DNA from: Blautia hominis
GTDB lineage: Bacteria > Bacillota > Clostridia > Lachnospirales > Lachnospiraceae
NCBI GenBank assembly: GCA_002270465.1
Contig: NQOF01000002.1
Location: 248,001 to 312,000 of the forward strand
DNA: 64,000 nucleotides
Direction: 5' to 3'
The position numbers were made by a program, and so were the translations under genes. Positions 37,698 to 47,031 of the stretch are shown here, piece after piece. Position 1 is the stretch's first letter, and every line of letters begins with the position of its first letter. Below the pieces are notes generated by a model. The model was given only the letters and a program-made list of their open reading frames with translations. It was not told the origin of the DNA and did no database searches.

Positions 37698-38972
37698 ATG
37701 GAATACGGGATCAGCAATGAGGATAAGCGGATATTACGTGAAGTGGCAGAAAAACATAAAGAATTTGCATCACAGGAGAGAAATACGGTCCTGAAAGAAA
37801 AATGGTACAAGCACAATGCACTTCAGGGGGAGATACCCATGGTGGTACTGGAGTCATGGGGATTTAACAATGAGGTGATCGTCCCAAGACTGAAATGTAC
37901 CGGGGATTTTGCAAGAAAAGTTGAGTTTGATCTGTATCAGGACTTTGTGGGTCAGGAACTGTTTGAGGATGACAGAGTGACACCGGATTGTTTTGAAATG
38001 AATTATGACACGGAGTTCAAGCTGTATGGGCTGGATATGAAGAAAGAGTTTGCCACGGGAAAAGAGGAGGAGGACTGCGCAGGGATCAGTGTGCGCTTTC
38101 TGCCGGTGATCGAGGATTTGGAAGATGATCTTGGAAAAATAGGGCCAAGTGTGTTTTCCGTGGACCTGGAAAGCAGCAGAAAGAAACTGGAGGCTGTAAC
38201 AGAGGCAATCGGTGATATCCTGCCGGTGAGAAGGAAAATGGACTGTCTCTACAGCGTACCTACCCAGATGCTCATCCATCTGATGGGTATGGAAAATATG
38301 ATGCTGAATATTGCCCAGTACCCGGAGCTTTTCAAAAAAATCATGGACCAGGCGGCTGATGATACCCTGGCCTATTATGATCTGTTGGAGGAAAAGGGGG
38401 TAATCCTTCCCACCACGGAATATGAAAGTGTTGGTCAGGGAACCTTTGCTTTCAACAGGGAACTGCCCGGTCAGGAAACCCTGAAGGAAAGAAAGCTGAC
38501 CCGCAGGGATGTTTGGGGATACATGGACTCCCAGGAAACACTTAGCATTTCTCCGAAGATGTTTGAAGAGATCATTTTCCCCTGCTATGAGAAGATCGGT
38601 TCCCAGTTCGGCCTGCTCTCCTATGGATGCTGTGAGCCGGTTGACAAGGTGTGGGACAGCTGCATCAGCAAGTTTAAAAATCTGAGGAAGGTTTCAATCT
38701 CTCCCTGGTGTGACGAAGAGTTCATGGGAGAACGGCTGAGGGGCAGTAATGTGATCTACCATAGAAAACCGGCTGCCACTTTCCTGGGTATCAGCGGCAA
38801 AGAGCTGGATGATGAGGCATTTAGGGCTTATATCAGGAAAAGCCTCCATTCTGCAAGAGGATGTAAGATGGAGATCACCCAGAGGGATATCTATACCATT
38901 GACAGAAATATAGAGAAAGCCCGCCGCTACATACAGATCATCAGGGAAGAGATTGAGGATCACTGGAAATAA
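37698..38972 (+). CDS. Uroporphyrinogen decarboxylase (URO-D)-fold family protein
   Basis: 424 residues. The C-terminal half resembles the URO-D/methyltransferase (MtaA/MtbA-like) fold, with LLSYGCCEPVDKVWD and KVSISPWCDEE offering cysteines that could bind zinc. The N-terminal 180 residues are less recognisable. True haem-type HemE proteins are shorter, about 340-360 residues, and sit with haem genes, so this is not expected to be HemE. Members in gut Clostridia may move methyl groups to corrinoids or tetrahydrofolate. No corrinoid protein is next to it. AAGGAG precedes the ATG. It leads a locus with a binding protein and two permeases, so it may act on the imported compound. Confidence 0.72.
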   Translation: MEYGISNEDKRILREVAEKHKEFASQERNTVLKEKWYKHNALQGEIPMVVLESWGFNNEVIVPRLKCTGDFARKVEFDLYQDFVGQELFEDDRVTPDCFEMNYDTEFKLYGLDMKKEFATGKEEEDCAGISVRFLPVIEDLEDDLGKIGPSVFSVDLESSRKKLEAVTEAIGDILPVRRKMDCLYSVPTQMLIHLMGMENMMLNIAQYPELFKKIMDQAADDTLAYYDLLEEKGVILPTTEYESVGQGTFAFNRELPGQETLKERKLTRRDVWGYMDSQETLSISPKMFEEIIFPCYEKIGSQFGLLSYGCCEPVDKVWDSCISKFKNLRKVSISPWCDEEFMGERLRGSNVIYHRKPAATFLGISGKELDDEAFRAYIRKSLHSARGCKMEITQRDIYTIDRNIEKARRYIQIIREEIEDHWK

Positions 38973-38998
38973 AAAAGTATCACTGGAATACGTGGAAG

Positions 38999-39040
38999 AA
39001 GCGTCTGTGCAGTTAAAATGCATGGGCGCTTTTCTTTTTA
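38999..39040 (+). terminator. Terminator between the URO-D gene and the binding-protein gene
   Basis: AAGCGTCTGTGCA (38999-39011) pairs with TGCATGGGCGCTT (39019-39031) using three G-U pairs and one C-C mismatch, followed by TTCTTTTTAT. The downstream genes therefore need their own promoter or read-through. Confidence 0.75.
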
Positions 39041-39164
39041 TATCTCCTGCAGGATTATGGAAATGAGCGGATATTATACAAATGAGCCGGATATTGAATA
39101 GGAGGAGAAGATGTTTTTTGTTATGATAGTCCTATCAAAGAAAGGACAAAGGAGGAACGTGGAA

Positions 39165-40499
39165 ATGAAAAATTTAAAAAAGATTCTGAGTTTGGTTTTG
39201 GCAGGGACTATGGCGTTGACAGTGCTGGCTGGTTGCGGAAACGACGCAGATGACAGCGGCGGCAAGAAGGAAGAACAGGGCGCCGCTGAGAGCAGCAAAG
39301 GTGGTGATAAAGTTGTATTGTCCTATTGGGGTTGGGATTCCAACTTTTATAAGCCCATGATGGAGGCCTTTCAGAAAAAATATCCAGAAGTGGAATTTGA
39401 GATCACAGAAGTGGCATCCGCAGATTATGTGACAAAGGTACAGCAGTGTATTGCATCTGGGATGGAACTGCCGGATATATTAGTGTCTGAGGCAAATTAC
39501 AGGGGGCAGATGCTGAGTATTGATATGTGGGAGGATTTGACGAAAGAACCTTATAATTTGAAAGATGATATGTTTTTTGACAGCTATTTGAATCAGATGA
39601 AAAATGCAGACGGTAAGATCATGTGCGTGGATCAGACAGTATGTCCGTCAGCATTTGCTTATAAAAGGGATTTGGCAAAACAATATCTTGGTACGGACGA
39701 TCCGGATGAACTGGCTGCTATGCTGCCGGATATAAAGGCTTTCTGTGATGCTGCCGAAAAAGTACAGACAGAGTCAGGCGGCTCAGTAAAATTATTTTCT
39801 ACGATCGGAGCAGTGGCGGAATGGCTGCGTGGCAAGGAGGCAGCATCATTGGTGAATGACAATGGTGATGTGGACTTTACTGGAAAATACAAGCAGACCA
39901 TAGAGGATGCCTGCCAGCTCCGGGATGCGGGGGCCATTGATGTGATCGAACAGTGGTCTGCCCAGGACAATGCCGCTTATGCACAGTCAAATCATATCTT
40001 CTTTCCGGCAGCCAACTGGTCCCTGGAATTTTCTATAAAACCGAATGACCCGGACGGAAGCGGAAACTGGGGTATGTTTATACCTGAGGGGAACAGCTTT
40101 TCCTGGGGAGGCACTGCAATGGGCATATCCAAAGAGAGCAAAAACAAAGAGATGGCGTGGAACTTTATAAGATTCTGCACAATGGAGGATGAAGGGATTC
40201 AGGTAATGAAAGAAAAGGTGGATTACTATACTCCCTACAAAGCCCCCTATGACAATCCGGAGTATACATCTAAAGTAGATGCGTATTTTGCAGATCAGGA
40301 TGTGGGAAAACTCCTTTATCAGGATATCATGCCTAAGATGAAAATTGCGCAGAGAACAGAATACGATGGTGTTGCCAGTGAGGTATTGACACTTGTGTTA
40401 AATAACATTATTGCGGACGAAAGTGTGACATCGGAACAGGCCTTGACCCAGGCCCTGGAGGAGATGCAGAATCGTCTGCCCGACGTGGTTGTTAAATAA
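39165..40499 (+). CDS. Carbohydrate ABC transporter substrate-binding lipoprotein
   Basis: 444 residues from the ATG at 39165, 9 bp after GGAGG. Upstream in-frame codons from 39111 are unlikely to be used. Signal peptide MKNLKKILSLVLAGTMAL with lipobox LAGC gives a lipid-anchored surface protein. The mature part resembles family 1 solute-binding proteins (LSYWGWDSNFY, FWF-like sugar-binding surroundings). It delivers a sugar, probably an oligosaccharide, to the two permeases that follow. Exact sugar unknown. Confidence 0.92.
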   Translation: MKNLKKILSLVLAGTMALTVLAGCGNDADDSGGKKEEQGAAESSKGGDKVVLSYWGWDSNFYKPMMEAFQKKYPEVEFEITEVASADYVTKVQQCIASGMELPDILVSEANYRGQMLSIDMWEDLTKEPYNLKDDMFFDSYLNQMKNADGKIMCVDQTVCPSAFAYKRDLAKQYLGTDDPDELAAMLPDIKAFCDAAEKVQTESGGSVKLFSTIGAVAEWLRGKEAASLVNDNGDVDFTGKYKQTIEDACQLRDAGAIDVIEQWSAQDNAAYAQSNHIFFPAANWSLEFSIKPNDPDGSGNWGMFIPEGNSFSWGGTAMGISKESKNKEMAWNFIRFCTMEDEGIQVMKEKVDYYTPYKAPYDNPEYTSKVDAYFADQDVGKLLYQDIMPKMKIAQRTEYDGVASEVLTLVLNNIIADESVTSEQALTQALEEMQNRLPDVVVK

Positions 40500-40510
40500 G
40501 AGCTGACGGC

Positions 40511-40562
40511 AAAGGCTGCTGCACAAAAATCAAAAGTGATTCTTTGCTGCGGCAGCCTTTTT
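40511..40562 (+). terminator. Intercistronic hairpin / partial terminator between binding protein and permeases
   Basis: AAAGGCTGC (40511-40519) pairs with GCAGCCTTT (40552-40560) and is followed by TTTTTAT. Its position after the binding-protein gene suits stabilising that message and lowering read-through to the permeases, as seen in other sugar ABC operons. Confidence 0.65.
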
Positions 40563-40627
40563 ATGACAGCAGAAAACCCCCAGGGCACATTTTCTGTTGT
40601 CTGCATGACATATAAAGGAGATTATTT

Positions 40628-41563
40628 ATGAATAAACGACAGGCGGGTTCAAAAGGGCTTAGAAAATATACACTTTATTGGCCGCTGTTTTTTCTTGGTC
40701 CATTTATCATATGCTTTTTGGCTTTTAATCTGTTCCCCATTTTATTTACTCTGCGAACCAGTTTTTTTGAGTGGGATGGTATGGCGGATAAGGTGTTTGT
40801 TGGAATTGCCAATTATAAAAGAGTTTTGTTTGAAGATCCTAATTTCAGAAAATCCATTTTATACACCTTACGGATCATGCTGCTTTCTTATCCGATATCC
40901 ATATTTCTGGGGCTGTTGATGGCAGCATGTCTGAGTAACCTGAAAAGAGGCAGGCATGTAGCTCAGACAGTGAATTTTCTGCCTTATATTACAACCCCTG
41001 TTGCGATTGGATTGATTTTTTCCTTTTTATTTGACTGGTCATCCGGCATTGTGAATAAGATCCTTATGGGGTTGGGGTTGATCGACAAAGGATTAAACTG
41101 GCTTGGAGATCCAAAGCTGGCTTATTTTGTCGTGGCATTTATGATTATCTGGAAGAGTACCGGCTATTATATGGCAATCTATCTTGCTGGGATCACATCT
41201 ATCTCAGAGGATGTGTTCGAGGCTGCACGGGCGGATGGGGCCAGTGCCTGGAAAATATTCTGGAAAATAACCATCCCCATGCTGAAGCCAATCACTGTTT
41301 TTGTGGTAGTTACCAGTATTATCAGCGGGCTTCAGATGTTCGATGAACCAAACCTTCTTTTTAACGGCAGCGGCATGGGTTCCGCCTCGGTAGGAGGGCC
41401 GAACCGTTCTTGTCTGACCATTGTATGGAACTTTTATGATGTATCCTTTAAAACTACCAGCAGACTTGGATATGGTTCTGCGGTAGCCATCGTGCTGTTT
41501 GTTATCATTGTACTCTGTGCCGTCATCGGCATGAAACTGATGAATCGGAAGGAGGAAGTATAA
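40628..41563 (+). CDS. Carbohydrate ABC transporter permease (MalF/UgpA-type)
   Basis: 311 residues with six predicted helices. The EAA loop is EDVFEAARADGASAWKIFWKITIPMLKP, split here as EAARADGAS and ITIPMLKP, which docks the ATPase. AAAGGAG precedes the ATG. It is followed directly by the second permease; the TAA and the next ATG are adjacent. No ATPase gene is in the locus, so a shared MsmK-like ATPase encoded elsewhere is likely. Confidence 0.94.
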   Translation: MNKRQAGSKGLRKYTLYWPLFFLGPFIICFLAFNLFPILFTLRTSFFEWDGMADKVFVGIANYKRVLFEDPNFRKSILYTLRIMLLSYPISIFLGLLMAACLSNLKRGRHVAQTVNFLPYITTPVAIGLIFSFLFDWSSGIVNKILMGLGLIDKGLNWLGDPKLAYFVVAFMIIWKSTGYYMAIYLAGITSISEDVFEAARADGASAWKIFWKITIPMLKPITVFVVVTSIISGLQMFDEPNLLFNGSGMGSASVGGPNRSCLTIVWNFYDVSFKTTSRLGYGSAVAIVLFVIIVLCAVIGMKLMNRKEEV

Positions 41564-42382
41564 ATGAAGAAAAGAGTTGCTAAAATATTAGCGGCAGTAG
41601 CATTACTTCTGGTATCGTTGATCTCTCTGTATCCTTTTTTTACCATGATATTAATGTCAACTTATAAAACGGAAGAGATATTCAAAGGTATTCCATTTCT
41701 CCCCTCCGATTATTTTATGAAAAATGTGAGTATTGTTATGGAGTCAGGGTTTGTAAGGACATACATAAACAGTCTGATCATATCTGTATCCGCTACGATA
41801 GGCTGTATACTTATAAGCGCTATGGCAGGGTATGCCTTAAGTGTATATCCCTTTAAGTGGAAGAAGGCACTTTTTAGTTTTGTAATGATGACCATGATGG
41901 TACCGTCACAGATTGGGATAATCGGTTATATGATCGAAATGAAGACGCTGCACCTGGCAGGTACCTTATGGCCCATGATCCTGCTCTGGCTGGCCTGTGG
42001 TTTCGGGGCATTTTGGATGACACAGTTTATTCAGGGAGCACTGCCCATAGAGATCGTGGAATGTGCCAGAATAGACGGATGCGGGGAATTGAAAATTTTC
42101 TTCCGTATTGCATTTCCTTGTATGATATCCGGTATTACTACACTGGCGCTTTTGATCTTTCTGTGGTCCTGGAACAGTTATCTTGTACCTCTTGTGTTTG
42201 TCAATAGCCCAAAGCTTTATACGATACCCGTTTATATCCGCAGCCTTGGAAATGCTTACCGAACAGATTATGCGGCGCAGATCACAGGGCTGCTGCTGGC
42301 GACGATCCCTCTGATCCTGATGTTCATCCTGGGTTCCAAAAGTTTTATAAAGGGTTTGACTGCCGGAGCTGTCAAGGGCTGA
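41564..42382 (+). CDS. Carbohydrate ABC transporter permease (MalG/UgpE-type)
   Basis: 272 residues with six helices. The EAA-type loop reads EIVECARIDGCGELKIFF with downstream IAFPCMISG. GGAGG lies in the end of the previous gene, giving translational coupling. With the upstream permease it forms the heterodimeric channel for the sugar brought by the lipoprotein at 39165. Confidence 0.94.
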   Translation: MKKRVAKILAAVALLLVSLISLYPFFTMILMSTYKTEEIFKGIPFLPSDYFMKNVSIVMESGFVRTYINSLIISVSATIGCILISAMAGYALSVYPFKWKKALFSFVMMTMMVPSQIGIIGYMIEMKTLHLAGTLWPMILLWLACGFGAFWMTQFIQGALPIEIVECARIDGCGELKIFFRIAFPCMISGITTLALLIFLWSWNSYLVPLVFVNSPKLYTIPVYIRSLGNAYRTDYAAQITGLLLATIPLILMFILGSKSFIKGLTAGAVKG

Positions 42383-42482
42383 CGGAGTTGGTAATTAATA
42401 CCATAAATTGTATTGAGGCAGGCGGGGTGGTATGATTAAGTAGAGCAATGCTACCATGACAGAATAAGAGGTGTTTGAATCT

Positions 42483-44024
42483 ATGGAGCAAATCAGGATT
42501 TTTCTTGTGGATGATGAACCCATGGCAATCCGCCACATTAAAAGGGTACTGGGTGACAACCAGGAGGCATATCAGATCGTGGGGACAGCAGAAAATGGCA
42601 GCCAGGCTCTTGAGAAGCTGGAATCCTGCCATCCGGACATGATATTGGCAGATATATGCATGCCGGTAATGGACGGGCTTGAATTGGCAGGGGCGGTGAA
42701 GGCACATTACCCGGAGATCAAAGTGATACTTCTGACCTCCTACAAGGATTTTTCTTTTGTACAACAGGGACTTACTCTTGGGATTTCCGGCTATATGATT
42801 AAGAATGAGATCACAAAGGAACAGGTGAACGCGGAAATAGAAAGGCTTTTTCTCGAGTCTAAAATGGAGAAGGAAAAAAACAGGATCTATTTTGAAAAAA
42901 ATATATATAATTTCCTAAATCACGGGGAAAAAAGTGTCGTCACATTTAACGCACCGAAAGGCTGCAGCACTAGTTATGCGGTGATCTCAATTTTTAGAAA
43001 AATTCCTGTAAAGCTGTCAGAAATTCAACAGGAAGAATTCAGACTGGATGAAAATCAGATGGAATCCCTTTTTTACACAGAGAATATGAAGTGCAGAGCA
43101 GCGGTAAAGATGTCAGCCGCCTCCTATTGCCTGATTTTTTACGTGCGAAATCTTTCCAGTGAACGGCAGCAGCAGGAACAGCTATGCGGCATTGCAGGCC
43201 AGATAGAAGAATTTTTAAAAGAAGAAAAGGCAGATTGTGTGCTGCTGGCCTCCTCAGCTAATTTAACATTTGATGAAATTCCAGCCTGTTATCAGAAACA
43301 GAAATCCTGGGAGAGGTATATACATACATTGGATAAGGCACGCGTGCTGTATTCCTGGGAATATGAGAAAAAACGGGATATAGGGCAGCAGGTGGATATC
43401 TGGAAGTGGATGGAGGAATTTGTGGACCCTGTCAGCAGAGCGTGGGATTTGGAGACAGCCGTGGATAAACTTTGCAGGTACAGAGATACCATACCGGTGG
43501 ATACTTATCTACATATAGCAGAGCTGTTATATCAGGAGCTTTTAGGTAAAAGGAAAAAATCGTGTCTCTCTACTTATGAGTTAGAGCAGAAGAAAAACTA
43601 TATTTTTCAGAATCCCCAGGCTCTGGAAAAGTGGCTGTCTGCAGAAATCAGGAGGACAAAGCAGGAAGAAGAGGCCGACAGCGTACAGTCTTACTCGGAG
43701 AATGTGAAAAAAGCATTGGATTATATACACGGAAATTATGAAAAACAAATCACACTGGAGGGCATCAGCAGATATATAGGAATCAGCGAAAGCCACCTGA
43801 GGAGGCGCTTCCGCAGAGAAACAGGGATGACCGTGGTGGACTATATTACCAGATACCGTATTGAAAAGGCAAAAAGGCTCCTGGAAACAGGGGAGTATGT
43901 CATCGGTGAGATTTATGAAAAGGTGGGGTTTTCCACCAGCCAGTATTTCAGTATCGTATTCAAACGGTATGAAAAAATAAGTCCCGGACAATATCAAAAG
44001 AAGTGGAGCAGTCGGCGGGAATGA
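42483..44024 (+). CDS. Response regulator with AraC-type DNA-binding domain (YesN-like)
   Basis: 513 residues from the ATG at 42483, 9 bp after GAGGTG; a GTG at 42471 opens the longest frame but sits in the ribosome site. The receiver domain covers about 1-120 with D10, D11, the phospho-acceptor D57 (ILADICMPVMDG) and K108-type lysine. A long linker is followed by two helix-turn-helix motifs at the C-terminus (ISRYIGISESHLRRRFRRE and YEKVGFSTSQYFS). It probably activates the ABC operon when phosphorylated by the kinase encoded next. Confidence 0.93.
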   Translation: MEQIRIFLVDDEPMAIRHIKRVLGDNQEAYQIVGTAENGSQALEKLESCHPDMILADICMPVMDGLELAGAVKAHYPEIKVILLTSYKDFSFVQQGLTLGISGYMIKNEITKEQVNAEIERLFLESKMEKEKNRIYFEKNIYNFLNHGEKSVVTFNAPKGCSTSYAVISIFRKIPVKLSEIQQEEFRLDENQMESLFYTENMKCRAAVKMSAASYCLIFYVRNLSSERQQQEQLCGIAGQIEEFLKEEKADCVLLASSANLTFDEIPACYQKQKSWERYIHTLDKARVLYSWEYEKKRDIGQQVDIWKWMEEFVDPVSRAWDLETAVDKLCRYRDTIPVDTYLHIAELLYQELLGKRKKSCLSTYELEQKKNYIFQNPQALEKWLSAEIRRTKQEEEADSVQSYSENVKKALDYIHGNYEKQITLEGISRYIGISESHLRRRFRRETGMTVVDYITRYRIEKAKRLLETGEYVIGEIYEKVGFSTSQYFSIVFKRYEKISPGQYQKKWSSRRE

Positions 44025-45766
44025 AGCGAAAAGGTATTAAATATAAAATATTAAACCATATACTGCCCCTGATCCTTTTGTCTTTTTTGATCATAGGCGC
44101 TGTATGTTTCGGTTCCGTCCATATTATCTTAAAAGAACAGGCTGTCAGCGGCGAAAAGCAGAAATTGGAGCAGTATGTACAGCATGCCGGATATATTCAG
44201 GAGACCACAGAAAATCTGGCTCGTTTAGTAGCTCTTGACAAGACAGTGCAGGAACTGTTCTACAAAGACCAGGATGATTCTTTCAGCCGTTTGCTGTACA
44301 AGGATAACCTGGAAAAGAAATTGACAGAGTACATGCTTTCTCAGATAGGCTGTGTCTGTATTTCCATTATAAGTGACGGTGTGTGCTATTCAAAAGAAAG
44401 AACAGAATATGACTTTGAAAATGCTGCCTGGTATAAGGAGTTTAAAGAATCCGGAAAACGGACAGGGTTCGCGCCTCCTGGAAATATAGCGGTAATAAAA
44501 GCGCATTACAAAGTAGACGTGCTGCCTTATATTTTAACGGGTTTTGATGTGACGGGGAAAAGCAGTGAGCCGATTGATATTGTAGTTGAGATACGGAAGG
44601 AGCAGTTTACACAGGAAACTACCATTGACGATGGGCTGGTCCAGGCATTCTTGCTGTATGACGGGTACGGAAACCTGCTCTCGGAGAAAGGAAAAAGCAC
44701 AGTTGCTTATCAGGATCTCCCTGCGTTTGAACAGGGCAGAGATACCGCTGTAAAGGAACTTGAAAACGGAAATATCCTTCTGATCAACGGTAATATGAAA
44801 GGCGGTTGGAGATGTGTTGCGGAAATTTCTGCCCAGTCCATGAACAGGAGGATTGCGGATTCCTTAAGGTTTATTCCGATCTGCATGGGAGTTACAGGAT
44901 TGCTTCTATTGTTTATACTATATCAGGATGTAGGCAGGATCACACGTCCCTTGCACAAACTGTCCGTTGCAAGCAAGAGGATAGGAGAAGGAAACCTGGA
45001 CACAAGAGTGGCGATAAATACAACAGACGAGGTTTCAGAACTGGGGGACACTATAAATACTATGGCTGAAAATCTCCAGCAGTACATAAAAAAATCCATT
45101 GAATATGAAAAAGATATGGTCAATATGGAAATTGACCGCCTGATGCTGCAGATAAATCCCCATTTTATTTACAATACACTGAGTACCATATCGTATATGG
45201 CGGAGGAGGAGGGAAATGACAGGATCGCCTGCTTTTCCAATGCCTTTATTGCCCTTCTGCAGGACACACTGAGGGCAGAAAAGGATAATTATTTCACAAC
45301 ACTGCGGCAGGAAATTAAAAACGTGGAAAATTATATTACACTCCAGAAATTTAAATATGAGGACAGGGTGGAAGTGTTCTATGAAATTCCGGAGGAGCTT
45401 CTGGAATGCAGGGTGCCAAATATTTTACTGCAGCCTATTGTGGAAAATGCATTATTTCACGGGATAGTCCCCAAAACAGGCCCCGGCATGATCATTATCC
45501 TTGCATACCATGACAAGGGCAGGCTTTGCATCTGTGTTCAGGATAATGGAGTGGGAATGACAAAAGAAAATCTGCAGGCAGTCATGCAGGATAAGAAATT
45601 AATGGCAGGAACGCAGCGGAAAATAGGTGTGGGAAATGTAAAAAACAGAATTCAGTATATTTACGGAACCGAGTACGGGTTGGAGATAAAAAGTATGCTG
45701 GATGTAGGAACAAGTGTTATTCTGCATATCCCGTGCGAATATGAGGAGGAACGGAATCTATCTTGA
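44021..45766 (+). CDS. Sensor histidine kinase (YesM/LytS-type)
   Basis: 581 residues from the ATG at 44021, which overlaps the regulator stop as ATGA. An in-frame GTG at 44003 is less likely. It has TM1 about 14-36, an extracellular sensor region to about 285, TM2 about 290-310, then HAMP (ITRPLHKLSVASKRI). The His_kinase domain has H381 in INPHFIYNTLS, and the ATPase has DNGVGM. It should sense the sugar, or the loaded binding protein, and phosphorylate the YesN-like partner. Translational coupling supports the pairing. Confidence 0.93.
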   Translation: MKRKGIKYKILNHILPLILLSFLIIGAVCFGSVHIILKEQAVSGEKQKLEQYVQHAGYIQETTENLARLVALDKTVQELFYKDQDDSFSRLLYKDNLEKKLTEYMLSQIGCVCISIISDGVCYSKERTEYDFENAAWYKEFKESGKRTGFAPPGNIAVIKAHYKVDVLPYILTGFDVTGKSSEPIDIVVEIRKEQFTQETTIDDGLVQAFLLYDGYGNLLSEKGKSTVAYQDLPAFEQGRDTAVKELENGNILLINGNMKGGWRCVAEISAQSMNRRIADSLRFIPICMGVTGLLLLFILYQDVGRITRPLHKLSVASKRIGEGNLDTRVAINTTDEVSELGDTINTMAENLQQYIKKSIEYEKDMVNMEIDRLMLQINPHFIYNTLSTISYMAEEEGNDRIACFSNAFIALLQDTLRAEKDNYFTTLRQEIKNVENYITLQKFKYEDRVEVFYEIPEELLECRVPNILLQPIVENALFHGIVPKTGPGMIIILAYHDKGRLCICVQDNGVGMTKENLQAVMQDKKLMAGTQRKIGVGNVKNRIQYIYGTEYGLEIKSMLDVGTSVILHIPCEYEEERNLS

Positions 45767-45860
45767 GCATATGAGAGTCTGGAGCAGTTGAACGGGCCTG
45801 CAGGTTTTAAAGGGATACGAAGTGAAAGTGTATGAAATGGATGAGCAGGTAAATGATTGA

Positions 45861-45893
45861 AAACTTCCGGGATATCCTTCCGGAAGTTTTTTA
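45861..45893 (+). terminator. Terminator after the kinase gene
   Basis: AAACTTCCGG pairs with CCGGAAGTTTT and a T run follows (45880-45892). It closes the sugar-transport locus. Confidence 0.85.
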
Positions 45894-45982
45894 AGAAAGA
45901 CTACTTTTTTTGTCCACTTTCGTGTATAATATCTTAGACGGTTTCAGCATACAGAAGAAAAAACCGCCAGGAGGAAAAAAAT

Positions 45983-46816
45983 ATGCTAACGATCGGATGT
46001 CATTTATCCTCAGCCAAAGGTTATGAGGCAATGGGGAAAGAAGCGGTTAAAATACAGGCCAATACCTTTCAGTTTTTTACCAGGAACCCCAGAGGAGGGA
46101 AAGCAAAAGAGATCAGCCAGGAGGATGTGGAGAAGTTTTTAAAGCTTGGGGAGGAGCAGGGGTTCCCCTGTATTCTGGCCCATGCGCCCTATACATTAAA
46201 CGGCTGTTCCGCGGATGCGGGTATCAGGGAATTTGCCACAAATACCATGGCAGATGATTTAAGACGCATGGAGTATACACCGGGAAACTGTTATAACTTT
46301 CATCCGGGCAGCCATGTGAAACAGGGGGTGGAAACAGGGATCTCCTACATTGCGGACATGTTGAATAAGATCCTGACAGAGGAACAGAATACCACAGTGC
46401 TTCTGGAGACCATGGCCGGAAAAGGCAGTGAGGTAGGCAGGACTTTTGAGGAACTGCGGGAAATCCTTGACCGGACAGAGCTTTCCCATAAAATGGGTGT
46501 CTGCCTGGACACCTGCCATGTATATGACGGTGGCTATGATATTGTGAATGACCTGGATGGGGTCCTGACAGAATTTGACCGGGTGATCGGCCTTGACAGG
46601 CTGAAGGCCATACATTTAAATGACAGCATGTTCGGTCTTGACAGCCACAAGGACAGACATGCAAAAATAGGGGAGGGCAAGATAGGGTTTGAGGCCATGA
46701 AGCGCATCATCAACCATCCGAAACTCAGGAAACTGCCGTTTTATCTGGAAACCCCCAATGACTTAGAAGGATACGCCAAAGAGATCGCCATGCTGAAAGA
46801 AGCCTATATGGAGTAG
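45983..46816 (+). CDS. nfo: Endonuclease IV
   Basis: 277 residues, the usual length. A zinc-dependent AP endonuclease that cuts at abasic sites in base-excision repair. Family motifs are [10 protein letters not shown] near the N-terminus, [35 protein letters not shown] and [16 protein letters not shown], which together hold the three-zinc site. It stands alone, with a TATAAT at 45925-45930 upstream and a terminator downstream. Confidence 0.97.
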   Translation: MLTIGCHLSSAKGYEAMGKEAVKIQANTFQFFTRNPRGGKAKEISQEDVEKFLKLGEEQGFPCILAHAPYTLNGCSADAGIREFATNTMADDLRRMEYTPGNCYNFHPGSHVKQGVETGISYIADMLNKILTEEQNTTVLLETMAGKGSEVGRTFEELREILDRTELSHKMGVCLDTCHVYDGGYDIVNDLDGVLTEFDRVIGLDRLKAIHLNDSMFGLDSHKDRHAKIGEGKIGFEAMKRIINHPKLRKLPFYLETPNDLEGYAKEIAMLKEAYME

Positions 46817-46837
46817 AATTACGGGAAGTATGCAGTA

Positions 46838-46885
46838 ATTTCTCGGCAGAGGAAAAAGATTGACTGCTCTGCCGGGAAATTTTTG
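46838..46885 (+). terminator. Terminator after nfo
   Basis: ATTTCTCGGCAGAG (46838-46851) pairs with CTCTGCCGGGAAAT (46867-46880), followed by five T. Confidence 0.87.
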
Positions 46886-47031
46886 CTGTTTATGAGGGAA
46901 TGTGCGGGGAAAGAAAAAAAATGTGAAATTTTTGCCGGAGAAAAAGGAAATCCCTGTTTTATGCGTAATAATGTATATGAGAAAGTTTTTTATACTGGCT
47001 TTGCTTTTGAAGAGAGAAGGTGAGCTGCCGA

